Shown here one piece after another: positions 18,001-27,548 of a DNA stretch of 64,000 nt; the stretch's first letter is position 1, and each line of letters begins with the position of its first letter. Under the pieces are notes generated by a model. The model saw nothing but the letters and a program-made list of their open reading frames with translations, ran no database searches and was not told the origin of the DNA. Source of the stretch: JTS-RE37 sp041744575 (lineage in GTDB: Bacteria; Bacteroidota; Bacteroidia; Flavobacteriales; Flavobacteriaceae); assembly GCA_041744575.1 (NCBI GenBank), contig JBGTKP010000053.1:1-64000 (forward strand), given 5' to 3'. The position numbers and the translations under genes were made by a program.

Positions 18001-21000
18001 ATGAAATGTAAAAAAACCGCGCTTCTGCTAAGTTTCTTTGGCGGCGCAGTCTTCAGCTTTGCCCAGGAATCAAAGATCTATACCCACGATCTAAAGCAAT
18101 ACCAGGATGCCCTTGCACTTTACAATAATAAGCAGTACCAGGCTGCACAGACTCTTTTTGAGGAGGTAGGCGACAACAGCAGGGATCCGGAAACCCAGGC
18201 CAATAGTGCCTATTATGCGGCGAATGCCGCTGTCCGTCTGAATCAGCTCGGTGCAGACCGGTTGATGGAAGACTTTGTTGAGCAATACCCTACTTCCACC
18301 AAACGCAATTCTGCTTTCCTTGATGTGGCCGATTATTACTTTGAAAACGGTAAATATCCCTATGCCCTGAAATGGTATGCCAAAGTGGATCAGAGTGCGA
18401 TGGCCAGAAAGGAAATGGAGCGCTTTAACTTCAATATGGGTTATTCCCTGTTCTCCTCGCAGAAGTCCAGGGAAGCAGAAAGCTACCTGAACAAAGTCAC
18501 CACCTCTCCGACCTATGGGTCGCAGGCAAAATATTACCTTGGTTATATCGCCTACCAGCAGGACGATTATGAAGGAGCTAACAAACGATTTGATCAGATC
18601 ACGGATCAAAAGTTACTCGATGAAAAGCTTTCCTATTATCAGGCCGACATGAACTTTAAGCTGGGAAGGTTTGAAGAAGCCATCACCCTTGCCAAAAAAC
18701 AAATCCCAAAATCGGATCGCGAAGAAGTTTCTGAACTCAATAAGATCATAGGTGAGAGCTACTTTAACCTGAAACAATACGCGGATGCCATCACCTACCT
18801 TAAGGAGTACAAAGGACAGCGTGGAAAATGGAGCAATACGGACTATTACCTGCTGGGTTATTCCTATTATCAGCAAAAGGATTATGCGAATGCGATCCAG
18901 CAATTCAATAAGATCATTGGCGGAACAAACAGCGTTTCACAAAATGCCTATTACCACCTGGCGGAATGCTATCTGGAATCGGATAAAAAACAAGAAGCAC
19001 TCAATGCCTTCCGTAATGCTTCACAGATGGATTTCAGTCCGGAAATACAGATGGACGCCTACCTGAATTATGCCAGGCTCAGTTATGAAATTGGCAATGC
19101 CTATGAACCGGTGCCCGGTGTTTTGACCTCATTTCTTCGAAAATATCCCAACCATGAAAGCTCAGGTGAAATTCAGGAACTGCTGGTTGATTCCTATATC
19201 ACTTCCAGAAATTTTGAAGGAGCCATGGCCCTGTTGGAGGAGAACAGAAATTTTGCAAGCAAGGCAACCTATCAGAAGGTAGCCTTTTACCGTGGGGTTG
19301 AACTTTTTCTTGAGGCCGATTATGTCGGCGCTGCGGACAATTTCCAAAAGTCACTTGGCAGTGCCGAGGATCAGATTTTCAAAGCCAGGGCCAGTTACTG
19401 GAAAGCGGAATCAGAATACCTGTTGAACCGCTTTGAAGAAGCACTGGCGGGGTTTATTCAATTCCAGCAAAATCCCGTGGCATCATCCACTCCGGAATAT
19501 TCGGATCTGGAATACAACCTGGGGTATACTTATTTTAAAATCAAGGACTATAACAATGCCATAACCCATTTTAAATCATATTCAGCCAATCAGGATCGGC
19601 CGCAAAAGAAGAATGATGCCCTGGTCCGGCTGGGGGACAGTTATTTTGTTACCAGTAAATACTGGCCGGCCATCGAAGCCTATAACCTTGCCTTAGATGC
19701 CAATGGACCCGAAAAGGATTATGCGGCCTTTCAAAAAGCTTTGAGTTATGGTTTCGTAGACCGGAATGACACTAAGATGGAGGATCTTAATTCCTTTGTG
19801 TCCCGGTTCCCGAACTCCTCACTGAAGGACGATGCCTTATTCGAACTGGGAAATTCGTATGTAAGGGCGAATCGGGAACAGGAGGGCCTGCAGACGTATG
19901 ACCGCCTGATTAGTGAATATCCTGCGAGCGGCCTGTCCCCGCAGGCCATGCTTAGGCAGGGACTTGTGCACTACAATGCGAGCAGGAATGAGCAGGCGCT
20001 TACCAGGTTTAAAACAGTGGTGAGAGACCATCCCAATACCCAGGAGGCCATTCAGGCAGTCGCAACGGCAAGGCTTATTTATGTCGATATGGGGAGGGTG
20101 GAGGAATATGCCTCATGGGTCAAGGGCCTGGATTTTGTTGAAGTTACCGACACAGAACTTGACAATGCCACTTTTGAGTCTGCCAATAAACAGCAACTTG
20201 ACGGCAAGAATGAGGCTGCCATCAAAGGTTACGAAAATTACATCCGTCAATTTCCCAACGGCCTTCATGCCATGAATGCCAACTTTAACCTGGCCCAGAT
20301 CTATTTTACAAAAGGAAATCAGGACAAGGCACTTAATCATTATCAATATGTCGCGGACAGGGGTGCCAGCGAATATTCCGAACAAGCCCTAACAAGGGTT
20401 TGCGAAATTTATATCGGCAAAAAAGATTATGTAAAAGCCCTGCCTTTTCTGGAGAGACTGGAGGCCATGGCCGACATCCCACAAAACCGGACTTTTGCGC
20501 AGTCGAACCTGATGAAGGGGTATTATCAACAAAAAAATTATGAACAGACCCTCGCCTATGCCGACAAGGTTCTGAACACGTCCGGGATTGACAATCGTAT
20601 CCGCAGCGATGCCCAGATAATGATAGCCAGATCTGCTATACAGACGGGCAATCAGGAGAAGGCCGAAGCCGCTTATAAAGAGGTATTGCAGATAGCGACC
20701 GGAGAAACGGCAGCGGAAGCCCTTTATTATGATGCCTATTTTAAGAACAAAGGCGGGGCTTTTGAATCTTCCAATGCTTCCGTTCAGAAACTGGCAAAGG
20801 ATTATTCCGCTTACAAGGAATGGGGAGGGAAAGGATTGGTACTGATGGCGACCAACTTCTATGCCGTTGGGGACGCTTACCAGGCGACTTACATACTCGA
20901 AAGTGTCATATCAAATTTTAAGGAATTTACCGAAATAGTCAGTGATGCCAGGGTGGAGCTGGCCGCCATTAAATCGAAGGAATCCCGCAGCAATTCCTCT

Positions 21001-21024
21001 GTCGATACGGAAGGACCTGAGTAA
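18001..21024 (+). CDS. Large exported TPR-repeat protein
   Basis: A 1007-residue periplasmic or envelope protein with a signal peptide (about residues 1-21, ending FAQ) followed almost entirely by tetratricopeptide repeats, with recurrent A.YY.A...Y and G.YY..K.Y..A patterns at roughly 34-residue spacing. TPR arrays act as protein-binding scaffolds. The C-terminal 30 residues are polar. The gene is 70 bases upstream of a plugless TonB-receptor-like barrel, a pairing I recall as conserved in Bacteroidota; the two proteins probably work together at the outer membrane. The exact function is unknown. Related proteins are sometimes named YbgF-like, but there is no Tol-Pal gene here. Confidence 0.75.
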   Translation: MKCKKTALLLSFFGGAVFSFAQESKIYTHDLKQYQDALALYNNKQYQAAQTLFEEVGDNSRDPETQANSAYYAANAAVRLNQLGADRLMEDFVEQYPTSTKRNSAFLDVADYYFENGKYPYALKWYAKVDQSAMARKEMERFNFNMGYSLFSSQKSREAESYLNKVTTSPTYGSQAKYYLGYIAYQQDDYEGANKRFDQITDQKLLDEKLSYYQADMNFKLGRFEEAITLAKKQIPKSDREEVSELNKIIGESYFNLKQYADAITYLKEYKGQRGKWSNTDYYLLGYSYYQQKDYANAIQQFNKIIGGTNSVSQNAYYHLAECYLESDKKQEALNAFRNASQMDFSPEIQMDAYLNYARLSYEIGNAYEPVPGVLTSFLRKYPNHESSGEIQELLVDSYITSRNFEGAMALLEENRNFASKATYQKVAFYRGVELFLEADYVGAADNFQKSLGSAEDQIFKARASYWKAESEYLLNRFEEALAGFIQFQQNPVASSTPEYSDLEYNLGYTYFKIKDYNNAITHFKSYSANQDRPQKKNDALVRLGDSYFVTSKYWPAIEAYNLALDANGPEKDYAAFQKALSYGFVDRNDTKMEDLNSFVSRFPNSSLKDDALFELGNSYVRANREQEGLQTYDRLISEYPASGLSPQAMLRQGLVHYNASRNEQALTRFKTVVRDHPNTQEAIQAVATARLIYVDMGRVEEYASWVKGLDFVEVTDTELDNATFESANKQQLDGKNEAAIKGYENYIRQFPNGLHAMNANFNLAQIYFTKGNQDKALNHYQYVADRGASEYSEQALTRVCEIYIGKKDYVKALPFLERLEAMADIPQNRTFAQSNLMKGYYQQKNYEQTLAYADKVLNTSGIDNRIRSDAQIMIARSAIQTGNQEKAEAAYKEVLQIATGETAAEALYYDAYFKNKGGAFESSNASVQKLAKDYSAYKEWGGKGLVLMATNFYAVGDAYQATYILESVISNFKEFTEIVSDARVELAAIKSKESRSNSSVDTEGPE

Positions 21025-21094
21025 TGGATGTTTTGACATCGGCAGACAGAAGGTTGCAGGATAAAATTATTATAGATCAAATTGAGAACAACAT

Positions 21095-22849
21095 ATGAGG
21101 TATCTGAATTTTAAACTTCTATATTTTGCGGTTTTTGCCATGGTACAGATGGCCTTGGCCCAGGAAACGGATGATATTGGCACCGAAACCGTTACCGTAG
21201 TCAGGCCTTACGCTCCTACGATTTCCGATGCCTTTAAAATTAAATCCCTCCCGGACCTGAATGACTCCATCGTCCTTCAGAAAAAGAAGATCAACTACAC
21301 TATTTTTTCAGTACCTGTAGCCTCTACCTTCACACCTGCAAAGGGTAAGGCTTCAACAGTAGAGAAAGCGAAGCCGGAAAAACTTTTTAATTCTTACGTG
21401 TCCGCCGGGTTGGGGAATTATAACAATGCACTACTCGATTTCTACACCAGCAGGGAAATCAATCGCGGGGATGAACGACTTGACATAGGTCTGAACCATA
21501 TCTCCTCCAGAGGGGATATCGAGTCAACTCCGCTCGATACCGATTTTTACAACACCAAACTCGATGCCGCCTATTCCAAGAAGGACAGGGACATGGATTG
21601 GGGTGCATCGCTGGGACTGCAACACCAGCTTTATAACTGGTACGGTATTCCCGAAGGTTTATTTGATGAGTCCACAGTAAGCGGTATTGACTCAAAACAA
21701 AATTACTTCAATGCCCAGGCAAAAGCCCATATCAATCTGGAGGATTCCTTCTTTAAACAGGGAGAGGTACTCGTTCGCAGATTCTGGGATGCGGTCTCGT
21801 CCGGTGAGAACAGGGCCATTGTCGAACCAAGCCTGGAGATCCCCGTAGGCGAAGAATTGTTTACCCTTAAATTGAAAATGGACTATGTTGGAGGCAATTT
21901 TAAAAACGCGGATGTCAGCAGTGAACAGCAATTGCCGGAAATCAACTACGGACAGTTTCAGGCTGGCATCAGTCCGGGACTGACGATCCTTCAGGACGAT
22001 TTTACCATCAACCTCGGGGCACACCTGGTCTATGGTCTTGATGTGGAAAACAGCGAAAATAATTTTTATATCTACCCAAATGTGACCGCCTCCTACAGAT
22101 TGCTTGAAGATTTTGTGATCGTATATGGCGGAGTGGAGGGCCAGTTACAACAAAATTCCTATTATGGGTTCGTGGAGGAAAACCCCTTTGTTTCCCCAAC
22201 CCTGTTCGTCCAGCCCACCGATCAGCAGTACAATGGCTATGTGGGCTTTAAGGGGCAGTTGTTACCAAATCTCAGTTATAATCTGAAAGGTTCTTACAGG
22301 GCTGAAAACAGGAAACCTCTCTTTCGCCTGAACCCTCAGAACGAATTCAGGGATGACGAAAAGGGATATTATTATGGCAATTCTTTTACCCTATTCTATG
22401 ATGATATAAAAACGCTTGGGGTCTTTGGAGAACTTCACCTGGACGTCAACCGTAATTTTAGTCTGGGAGTCAATGCAGAGGTATACGATTATAGTACGGA
22501 AACCGGTAACCCGGCCTGGAACCTCCCGAATCTGCAAGGTTCCTTTTTCCTGGACTATCAGATCGGAAAAAAATGGTTTATGGGTGCCAACCTGTTTTAT
22601 GTGGGGGAACGGGAAGATTTCAGTTCACAGGTGGTGCAGAACGTACCCCCGTCCGCCTTTCCTGCCTCAGTTATTACCCTGGATGCTTATTTTGATGCCA
22701 ACGCACACCTGGGCTTCAGGTTCAGTGATCAGCTCTCTATTTTTGCAAAAGCCAGCAATCTTGCGAACAATCAGTATCAGCGATGGGCCAACTTTGAGGT
22801 CCAGGGATTGCAGGTTCTTGGAGGGGTAACGTATAAGTTCGATTTTTAA
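21095..22849 (+). CDS. TonB-receptor-like outer-membrane barrel without plug
   Basis: A 584-residue outer-membrane protein. After the signal peptide (ending ALAQ, near residue 22) comes a conserved-looking stretch, TETVTVVRPYAPTISDAFKI, then a short linker (VASTFTPAKGKAS) and a barrel of many strands (FNSYVSAGLGNYNNALLDFY; repeated aromatic-rich strands), ending ...LGGVTYKFDF with a terminal Phe, as usual for BAM-folded proteins. No plug domain is present before the barrel, so it is not an ordinary TonB-dependent transporter. It is probably co-transcribed with the TPR protein upstream (70-base gap). Role unknown; a binding or assembly platform with the TPR protein is an inference. Confidence 0.7.
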   Translation: MRYLNFKLLYFAVFAMVQMALAQETDDIGTETVTVVRPYAPTISDAFKIKSLPDLNDSIVLQKKKINYTIFSVPVASTFTPAKGKASTVEKAKPEKLFNSYVSAGLGNYNNALLDFYTSREINRGDERLDIGLNHISSRGDIESTPLDTDFYNTKLDAAYSKKDRDMDWGASLGLQHQLYNWYGIPEGLFDESTVSGIDSKQNYFNAQAKAHINLEDSFFKQGEVLVRRFWDAVSSGENRAIVEPSLEIPVGEELFTLKLKMDYVGGNFKNADVSSEQQLPEINYGQFQAGISPGLTILQDDFTINLGAHLVYGLDVENSENNFYIYPNVTASYRLLEDFVIVYGGVEGQLQQNSYYGFVEENPFVSPTLFVQPTDQQYNGYVGFKGQLLPNLSYNLKGSYRAENRKPLFRLNPQNEFRDDEKGYYYGNSFTLFYDDIKTLGVFGELHLDVNRNFSLGVNAEVYDYSTETGNPAWNLPNLQGSFFLDYQIGKKWFMGANLFYVGEREDFSSQVVQNVPPSAFPASVITLDAYFDANAHLGFRFSDQLSIFAKASNLANNQYQRWANFEVQGLQVLGGVTYKFDF

Positions 22850-23114
22850 TCCCGCCTTGCATTCGGATACCCGTGTCCTCATTGCTGTTCCGCCCGGACA
22901 CAATCAATTTCGCCATCCGTTGGTTTGAGTTGATCTGTATCCCCAATTGCTTATTACGATTCTGAATTCCATTTTCAATTGGACCATTCATTTCCTTGAA
23001 GAATTAACCTATAGGCGTAGCATTACAGGGATACCTGCAACTGCGCCATAAAAAAGGCCGTTTGCCGGGAAAAAACATTGCTGATAGGTCCAATTGCGTA
23101 ATTTAGAAGAGGTT

Positions 23115-24269
23115 ATGGACAGGAAATCAACTTTGGGCAAAAAATTGATTGGCAGCGGGGTTCCGGCTTTCATTTTACTTTCACAAATGGCCTTCGGACA
23201 GGAGTACATTCCTGATCCAAGTTTTGAGGATTACAGAACATGCCCTGTGCGGCTGGGTAATTTTGACGCGGACCTGTTGCATTGGAGCGCGCCCACTCTT
23301 GGCTCTACAGATTATTTTCATGATTGCAGTACTGCCATGGGCACTCCGGAAAATTTCAACGGTTCGCAAAGAGTCAACTTCGGAAAAGGATACGCCGGTA
23401 TGTATCTGTTTGCTCCTGATGATTACAGGGAATATATCCAAACCCAGCTGAGCCGGCAATTGGAAAAAGGACAGCGATACCGGATCTCATTTAATATAAG
23501 CCTTGCGGAGAGTTCAGACTATGCCATCAGGGAATTCGGGATCTGCCTTTCTGAAAAGGCTTTGATGCTTCCTGTCAAAAAGGAATTGTCAAAAATGCAA
23601 CTTCATAAAGTCCGGGACAACGCACATAGGCTGATCGAGATTGCATCTCCGGATTTTTACAAAGAAACCCGGGACTGGGTCTCGGTGCAGACCTCATTCA
23701 TCGCCACGGGTTTCGAAAATTTCCTCGTGGTAGGAAATTTCAGGAACAACAAACAAACGCAGACCTATCAGACAAAAAAAGGCGCCAAAAAAGGAGCGTA
23801 TTACTATGTGGACATGGTATCCCTCACAAGGGAGCAAAAGGCTAAGGAACGGGAGCCGGACGAAAATCCGCCCGGTGAAATAAATGCAGACATCCTCCCG
23901 GATGTTTCTAATGCCCTGACGGGCATCTTATTTGAGTTCGACAGTGATGCGCTTCCGGAATCTGCCAAAGCAGGCCTCGACAGTCTTATGAACAGTCTAA
24001 GAAAGGACCGGACCCAGTATCTTTGGATCCGGGGTCATACGGATGACCTGGGATCAGCGGCCTATAATCTGAGGCTATCCATATTGCGTTGCGAGACTGT
24101 TGTTAAATATATGGTGGATAGGGGCTGGCCAAAGGAACAAATCAGCTGGAAAGGTTTTGGTGGCAGCAGACCCACATCAGAAAATACCACAGAAGACGGA
24201 AGAAGCAGAAATCGCAGGGTGGAGCTGGTTCTCTCGCATCTTGCCAATGAGGCCGCAAAAGGGAACTGA
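23115..24269 (+). CDS. OmpA-family peptidoglycan-binding outer-membrane protein
   Basis: A 384-residue protein with a signal peptide (ending MAFGQ) and two domains. The first (about residues 28-245) begins EYIPDPSFEDYRTCP and is a jelly-roll-like domain frequent in Bacteroidota OmpA proteins. The second (about 270-380) is an OmpA C-terminal domain: GILFEFDSDALP, the IRGHTDDLGSAAYNLRLS segment, and GRSRNRRVEL near the end, which includes the Asp and Arg residues that grip diaminopimelate in peptidoglycan. The ATG at 23115 follows a purine-rich AGAAGAGG; the one at 23094 would add residues before the signal. It likely links the outer membrane to the wall. Confidence 0.85.
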   Translation: MDRKSTLGKKLIGSGVPAFILLSQMAFGQEYIPDPSFEDYRTCPVRLGNFDADLLHWSAPTLGSTDYFHDCSTAMGTPENFNGSQRVNFGKGYAGMYLFAPDDYREYIQTQLSRQLEKGQRYRISFNISLAESSDYAIREFGICLSEKALMLPVKKELSKMQLHKVRDNAHRLIEIASPDFYKETRDWVSVQTSFIATGFENFLVVGNFRNNKQTQTYQTKKGAKKGAYYYVDMVSLTREQKAKEREPDENPPGEINADILPDVSNALTGILFEFDSDALPESAKAGLDSLMNSLRKDRTQYLWIRGHTDDLGSAAYNLRLSILRCETVVKYMVDRGWPKEQISWKGFGGSRPTSENTTEDGRSRNRRVELVLSHLANEAAKGN

Positions 24270-24398
24270 TGCCATTTAACTGTCAGTAACGGCCCGAACG
24301 GACACGACCTGATGTCAAGTCCTCGTGTTACATTTCACTGGAATTATTGCTTCGGTATTTCGGGAAACACCGTAATTTGCAGGAAATATGCGAATTGT

Positions 24399-25163
24399 AT
24401 GGACGTGAAACTGGCAGTGCTCATTGATGGCGACAATATCCCTTCAGCTTACGTAAAGGAGATGATGGAAGAAATTGCCAAGTATGGAAACCCGACCATT
24501 AAGCGGATATACGGAGACTGGACCAACCCACGTCTCGGAAAATGGAAGCATGTTCTCCTTGAGAATGCGATCACTCCGATCCAGCAATATGGGTATACTG
24601 CGGGTAAAAATGCCACAGACTCGGCCATGATCATTGACGCCATGGATATTCTTTATACAGGGGATGTAAATGGCTTTTGTCTGGTTTCCAGTGACAGTGA
24701 TTTTACCCGACTGGCTACCAGGTTGAGGGAGGCAGGGATGCATGTTTACGGGATCGGGGAGAAAAAGACGCCCAGCCCGTTTATCGTGGCATGTGATAAA
24801 TTCATCTATATAGAAATTCTGAAGAATCAGGTGACAGGAGCTATCCTTGAACCCGCCGGGCGATCCCAGGAAGGCAAGGACAGTATTGACAAGATCACAT
24901 CTAAGGAAATCCGGCTGATTGCGACCACCATTGAGGACCTTGCCGATGATGACGGTTGGGCGTTTCTCGGAGATGTCGGCAGTCTGTTGCAGAAAAAGCA
25001 ACCTAATTTTGACTCCCGAAATTACGGTTTCCAGAAACTTACCCCCCTGATCAGTTCTATCAGCGATTTTGAGATCAAACGTCGGGAAGATGCCAAGGGT
25101 CGCAGAAAACTGATCTATGTCAAAATAAACGAAAAACCGCCCGCGGGCCGTAAAAAACAATGA
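24399..25163 (+). CDS. NYN-domain RNase-like protein with C-terminal OST-HTH/LOTUS domain
   Basis: A 254-residue protein. The NYN (PIN-like) nuclease domain fills about residues 1-150: KLAVLIDGDNIP gives the first acidic pair, KNATDSAMIIDAMD the middle Asp residues and CLVSSDSDFTRLATRLRE the last ones, so the metal-binding acidic set is intact. A winged-helix OST-HTH/LOTUS domain covers about 168-245 (EIRLIATTIEDLADDDGWAFL; YGFQKLTPLISSI). Family members are thought to cut or bind RNA, with LOTUS domains recognising RNA structures such as G-quadruplexes in some proteins. The start at 24399 is fixed by the NYN beta strand. It stands alone between OmpA-like and lipoprotein genes. Confidence 0.85.
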   Translation: MDVKLAVLIDGDNIPSAYVKEMMEEIAKYGNPTIKRIYGDWTNPRLGKWKHVLLENAITPIQQYGYTAGKNATDSAMIIDAMDILYTGDVNGFCLVSSDSDFTRLATRLREAGMHVYGIGEKKTPSPFIVACDKFIYIEILKNQVTGAILEPAGRSQEGKDSIDKITSKEIRLIATTIEDLADDDGWAFLGDVGSLLQKKQPNFDSRNYGFQKLTPLISSISDFEIKRREDAKGRRKLIYVKINEKPPAGRKKQ

Positions 25164-25314
25164 TCCTCTGTCCTTGCAGTTTCGCTGCGGGTTCTGCCCT
25201 GCACCTGAGGTCAGATAAGCCCTGACGAAGACCATCAGGGTAAGCCTTTCAGGCAGTAGAGGTTTGGTCCAAAAGAATATTTATGTATCTTGACATAACA
25301 CTAAATTCAAGCAT

Positions 25315-25731
25315 ATGAACATAAGCCATATCCTCCTCGCGTGTTGTACCGTGGCATGCGCCTTTTCCACATCCTGCCTCGAAAACCAGACCTCGGTCCT
25401 GACACAGATTACCTCCGAGGTGATGACGTCCCGGAATAAACTGGAAGGTACCTGGGATTATATGGTAAAGGATGTGCCGCCGGAGTACAGCAAAGGCGTA
25501 CTGAGAATTATCAGGAATCAAAAGGTCTTTGGAGTGGAGGTTGATCTGAGTGACGGCAGCAACCTGAAGGCTTCCGAGGTGATGGTCCGTCGCAAAAATA
25601 TTTCATTTTATCTAATGATTAATGGCCAGCGTGTTGACGTGGCGCTTCATGTCGAGGGAGATACCATTTCCGGGGAGAGCACTTCTCCCGATGGTGTATT
25701 TAAGCTTGAAGGGACACGAAGGCAAGAGTAG
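25315..25731 (+). CDS. Small lipoprotein of unknown function
   Basis: I do not recognise the family. The 138-residue product starts with a lipoprotein signal (ILLACCTVACAFSTSC, probable lipid Cys21) followed by a short linker. The remainder (about residues 40-138) looks like one beta-rich domain: LEGTWDYMVKD, LRIIRNQKVFGVEVDL, ISFYLMINGQRVDVALHVEG and DTISGESTSPDGVFKLEGTR. The order 'amount of signal left, alternative state, final scale' resembles lipocalin-like or calycin-type sheets, but this is weak. It lies 83 bases upstream of the amidohydrolase gene on the same strand and could be co-transcribed. Confidence 0.6.
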   Translation: MNISHILLACCTVACAFSTSCLENQTSVLTQITSEVMTSRNKLEGTWDYMVKDVPPEYSKGVLRIIRNQKVFGVEVDLSDGSNLKASEVMVRRKNISFYLMINGQRVDVALHVEGDTISGESTSPDGVFKLEGTRRQE

Positions 25732-25814
25732 GACAGGAGAATCGATTCTCAATGACATAAGAATACCAGGTACCGGAAGGCTGAGTTTCCTTTATTTTTT
25801 AAACACAGGACATT

Positions 25815-27440
25815 ATGATAAATAGCAGATGGATAGTAGCCGTCACGGTGCTCCTTTGCGCATGTAAAATGACAAAGGAAAAAGCGGATATGATCATCCT
25901 GAATGCCAATATTTATACGGTTGACATGTCGTTTAGCAGGGCGGATGCAATGGCCATCAGGGACGGGAGGTTCCTGGAAGTCGGGAATGCCAGCCAGATT
26001 GAGGCAAAATATTCCTCCGGTCAGATCATCGATGCCAAAGGCAGGACGATCCTTCCGGGGCTGATCGATGCCCATTGCCATTTTTACAATCTCGGCTTAA
26101 AACAGCAGACCGTGGATCTGGTTGGTACCAAAAGTTACAGCGAAGTGCTGTCCCGTGTGCTGTCATTTCACAATCAGGCTCCCGGGGAATTTATTATGGG
26201 TTATGGTTGGGATCAGAATGACTGGGAACAAAAAGATTTTCCTGTAAAAAAAGAACTGGACAGTTTATTTCCTGATATTCCTGTGGCGCTTCGCAGGGTG
26301 GACGGACATGCATTGCTGGTAAATCAGAAGGCATTGGATCTGGCAGGTATCGATGGGAATACGCGCGTCGCGGGCGGAGAGGTGATAACATCCAATGGGG
26401 TCCCCACGGGTGTCCTTATTGATAGCCCCATGCGACTGGTGCTGGAGCAACTTCCGGCCCCTGACAGGGAGGCACAGATCAGCGCGCTCAGGGCGGCTGA
26501 AAAGATCTGCCTTGATCAGGGTCTCACCACGGTAAACGATGCAGGTCTGGACCGGCAGGTGATAGAATTAATTGACAGCCTTCAGCAATCAGGAAATCTT
26601 CGGATACGGGTATATGCCATGGTTAGCAATACCCCGGAAAATCTGGATTACTATCTAAAAGAGGGTATCGTAAAAACGGAAAAACTCCATGTGCGTTCTA
26701 TAAAGGTATATGGAGACGGAGCCCTGGGCTCCAGGGGCGCGGCGTTGAGAACCTCTTATTCTGATCAGGACGGGCATTTTGGCGCGATGATCACGCCAGC
26801 GGCAGAAATGGAGGAATTGGCAGGCAGAATCGCTGCCAGTGAATTTCAGATGAACACCCACGCGATCGGCGATTCGGCCAATACCGTGGTTTTAAAGGCG
26901 TATCAAAAGGCGCTGAAGGGTGAGACTGACAGGCGCTGGAAAGTGGAGCATGCCCAGGTGATATCCACCGGGGATTTTGATCTTTTTAATGAAAATATGA
27001 TTCCCTCCATTCAGCCAACGCACGCTACCAGCGATATGTACTGGGCAAATAAAAGGTTGGGAAAAGACAGGATGATAGGTGCCTACGCCTACAGGCTACT
27101 GCTTCTTAAGGCCGGCAGGGTAGCTCTGGGTACGGACTTCCCCGTAGAAGAGGTAAATCCTTTCCATACGTTCTATGCCGCAGTCGCCCGCAGGGATCAC
27201 GAAGGTTTTCCTGCTGAAGGGTTTCAGATGCAGGACGCCTTGTCAAGGGAAGAAGCCCTAAGGGGCATGACTATCTGGGCGGCGTATTCCAATTTTGAGG
27301 AGGAAGAAAAAGGGAGTATAGAAGCCGGGAAGCTGGCCGATTTTATAATTCTGGATAAAGATATTATGACCATTCCTGAAAAGGAAATCAGCGGGGTAAA
27401 AGCCTTGAAAGTTTACCTGGATGGCGAAGTCGCCGAATAA
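25815..27440 (+). CDS. YtcJ-like amidohydrolase lipoprotein
   Basis: A 541-residue metal-dependent hydrolase of the Amidohydro_3 (YtcJ) group. A lipobox (VTVLLCAC) sits at the N-terminus, so it is an envelope protein. The metal-binding signature GLIDAHCHFYNLG lies near residues 78-90, the carboxylated-Lys region near SIKVYGDGALGSRGAAL (about 295), His motifs near MNTHAIGDSA (about 350) and WKVEHAQVI (about 378), and the catalytic Asp in LGTDFPVEEVNPF (about 440). Substrates of this group are mostly unknown (N-acylated or carbamoyl compounds). It ends at a bidirectional terminator shared with the convergent DUF2911 gene. Confidence 0.85.
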   Translation: MINSRWIVAVTVLLCACKMTKEKADMIILNANIYTVDMSFSRADAMAIRDGRFLEVGNASQIEAKYSSGQIIDAKGRTILPGLIDAHCHFYNLGLKQQTVDLVGTKSYSEVLSRVLSFHNQAPGEFIMGYGWDQNDWEQKDFPVKKELDSLFPDIPVALRRVDGHALLVNQKALDLAGIDGNTRVAGGEVITSNGVPTGVLIDSPMRLVLEQLPAPDREAQISALRAAEKICLDQGLTTVNDAGLDRQVIELIDSLQQSGNLRIRVYAMVSNTPENLDYYLKEGIVKTEKLHVRSIKVYGDGALGSRGAALRTSYSDQDGHFGAMITPAAEMEELAGRIAASEFQMNTHAIGDSANTVVLKAYQKALKGETDRRWKVEHAQVISTGDFDLFNENMIPSIQPTHATSDMYWANKRLGKDRMIGAYAYRLLLLKAGRVALGTDFPVEEVNPFHTFYAAVARRDHEGFPAEGFQMQDALSREEALRGMTIWAAYSNFEEEEKGSIEAGKLADFIILDKDIMTIPEKEISGVKALKVYLDGEVAE

Positions 27441-27494
27441 CTTTAATATCAAAAGCCTTGCCTTGGTAGAGGTATTGGAATCTTACTCCGATAA

Positions 27495-27530
27495 TAAAAA
27501 AAACCGGAGCTGATCGGCCCCGGTTTATTT
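27495..27530. terminator. Bidirectional terminator between amidohydrolase and DUF2911 genes
   Basis: Stem AAACCGG (27501-27507) pairs with CCGGTTT (27520-27526); an A run precedes it and a T-rich run follows, so it can stop transcription from either side of the convergent gene pair. Confidence 0.7.
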
Positions 27531-27548
27531 TGTGGTATTCAAAGGTGA

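Noticed and set aside
24444..25235. A 263-codon minus-strand frame opposite the NYN/LOTUS gene
   Set aside because: The plus strand has a conserved two-domain protein; the antisense frame has no recognisable motif or signal.
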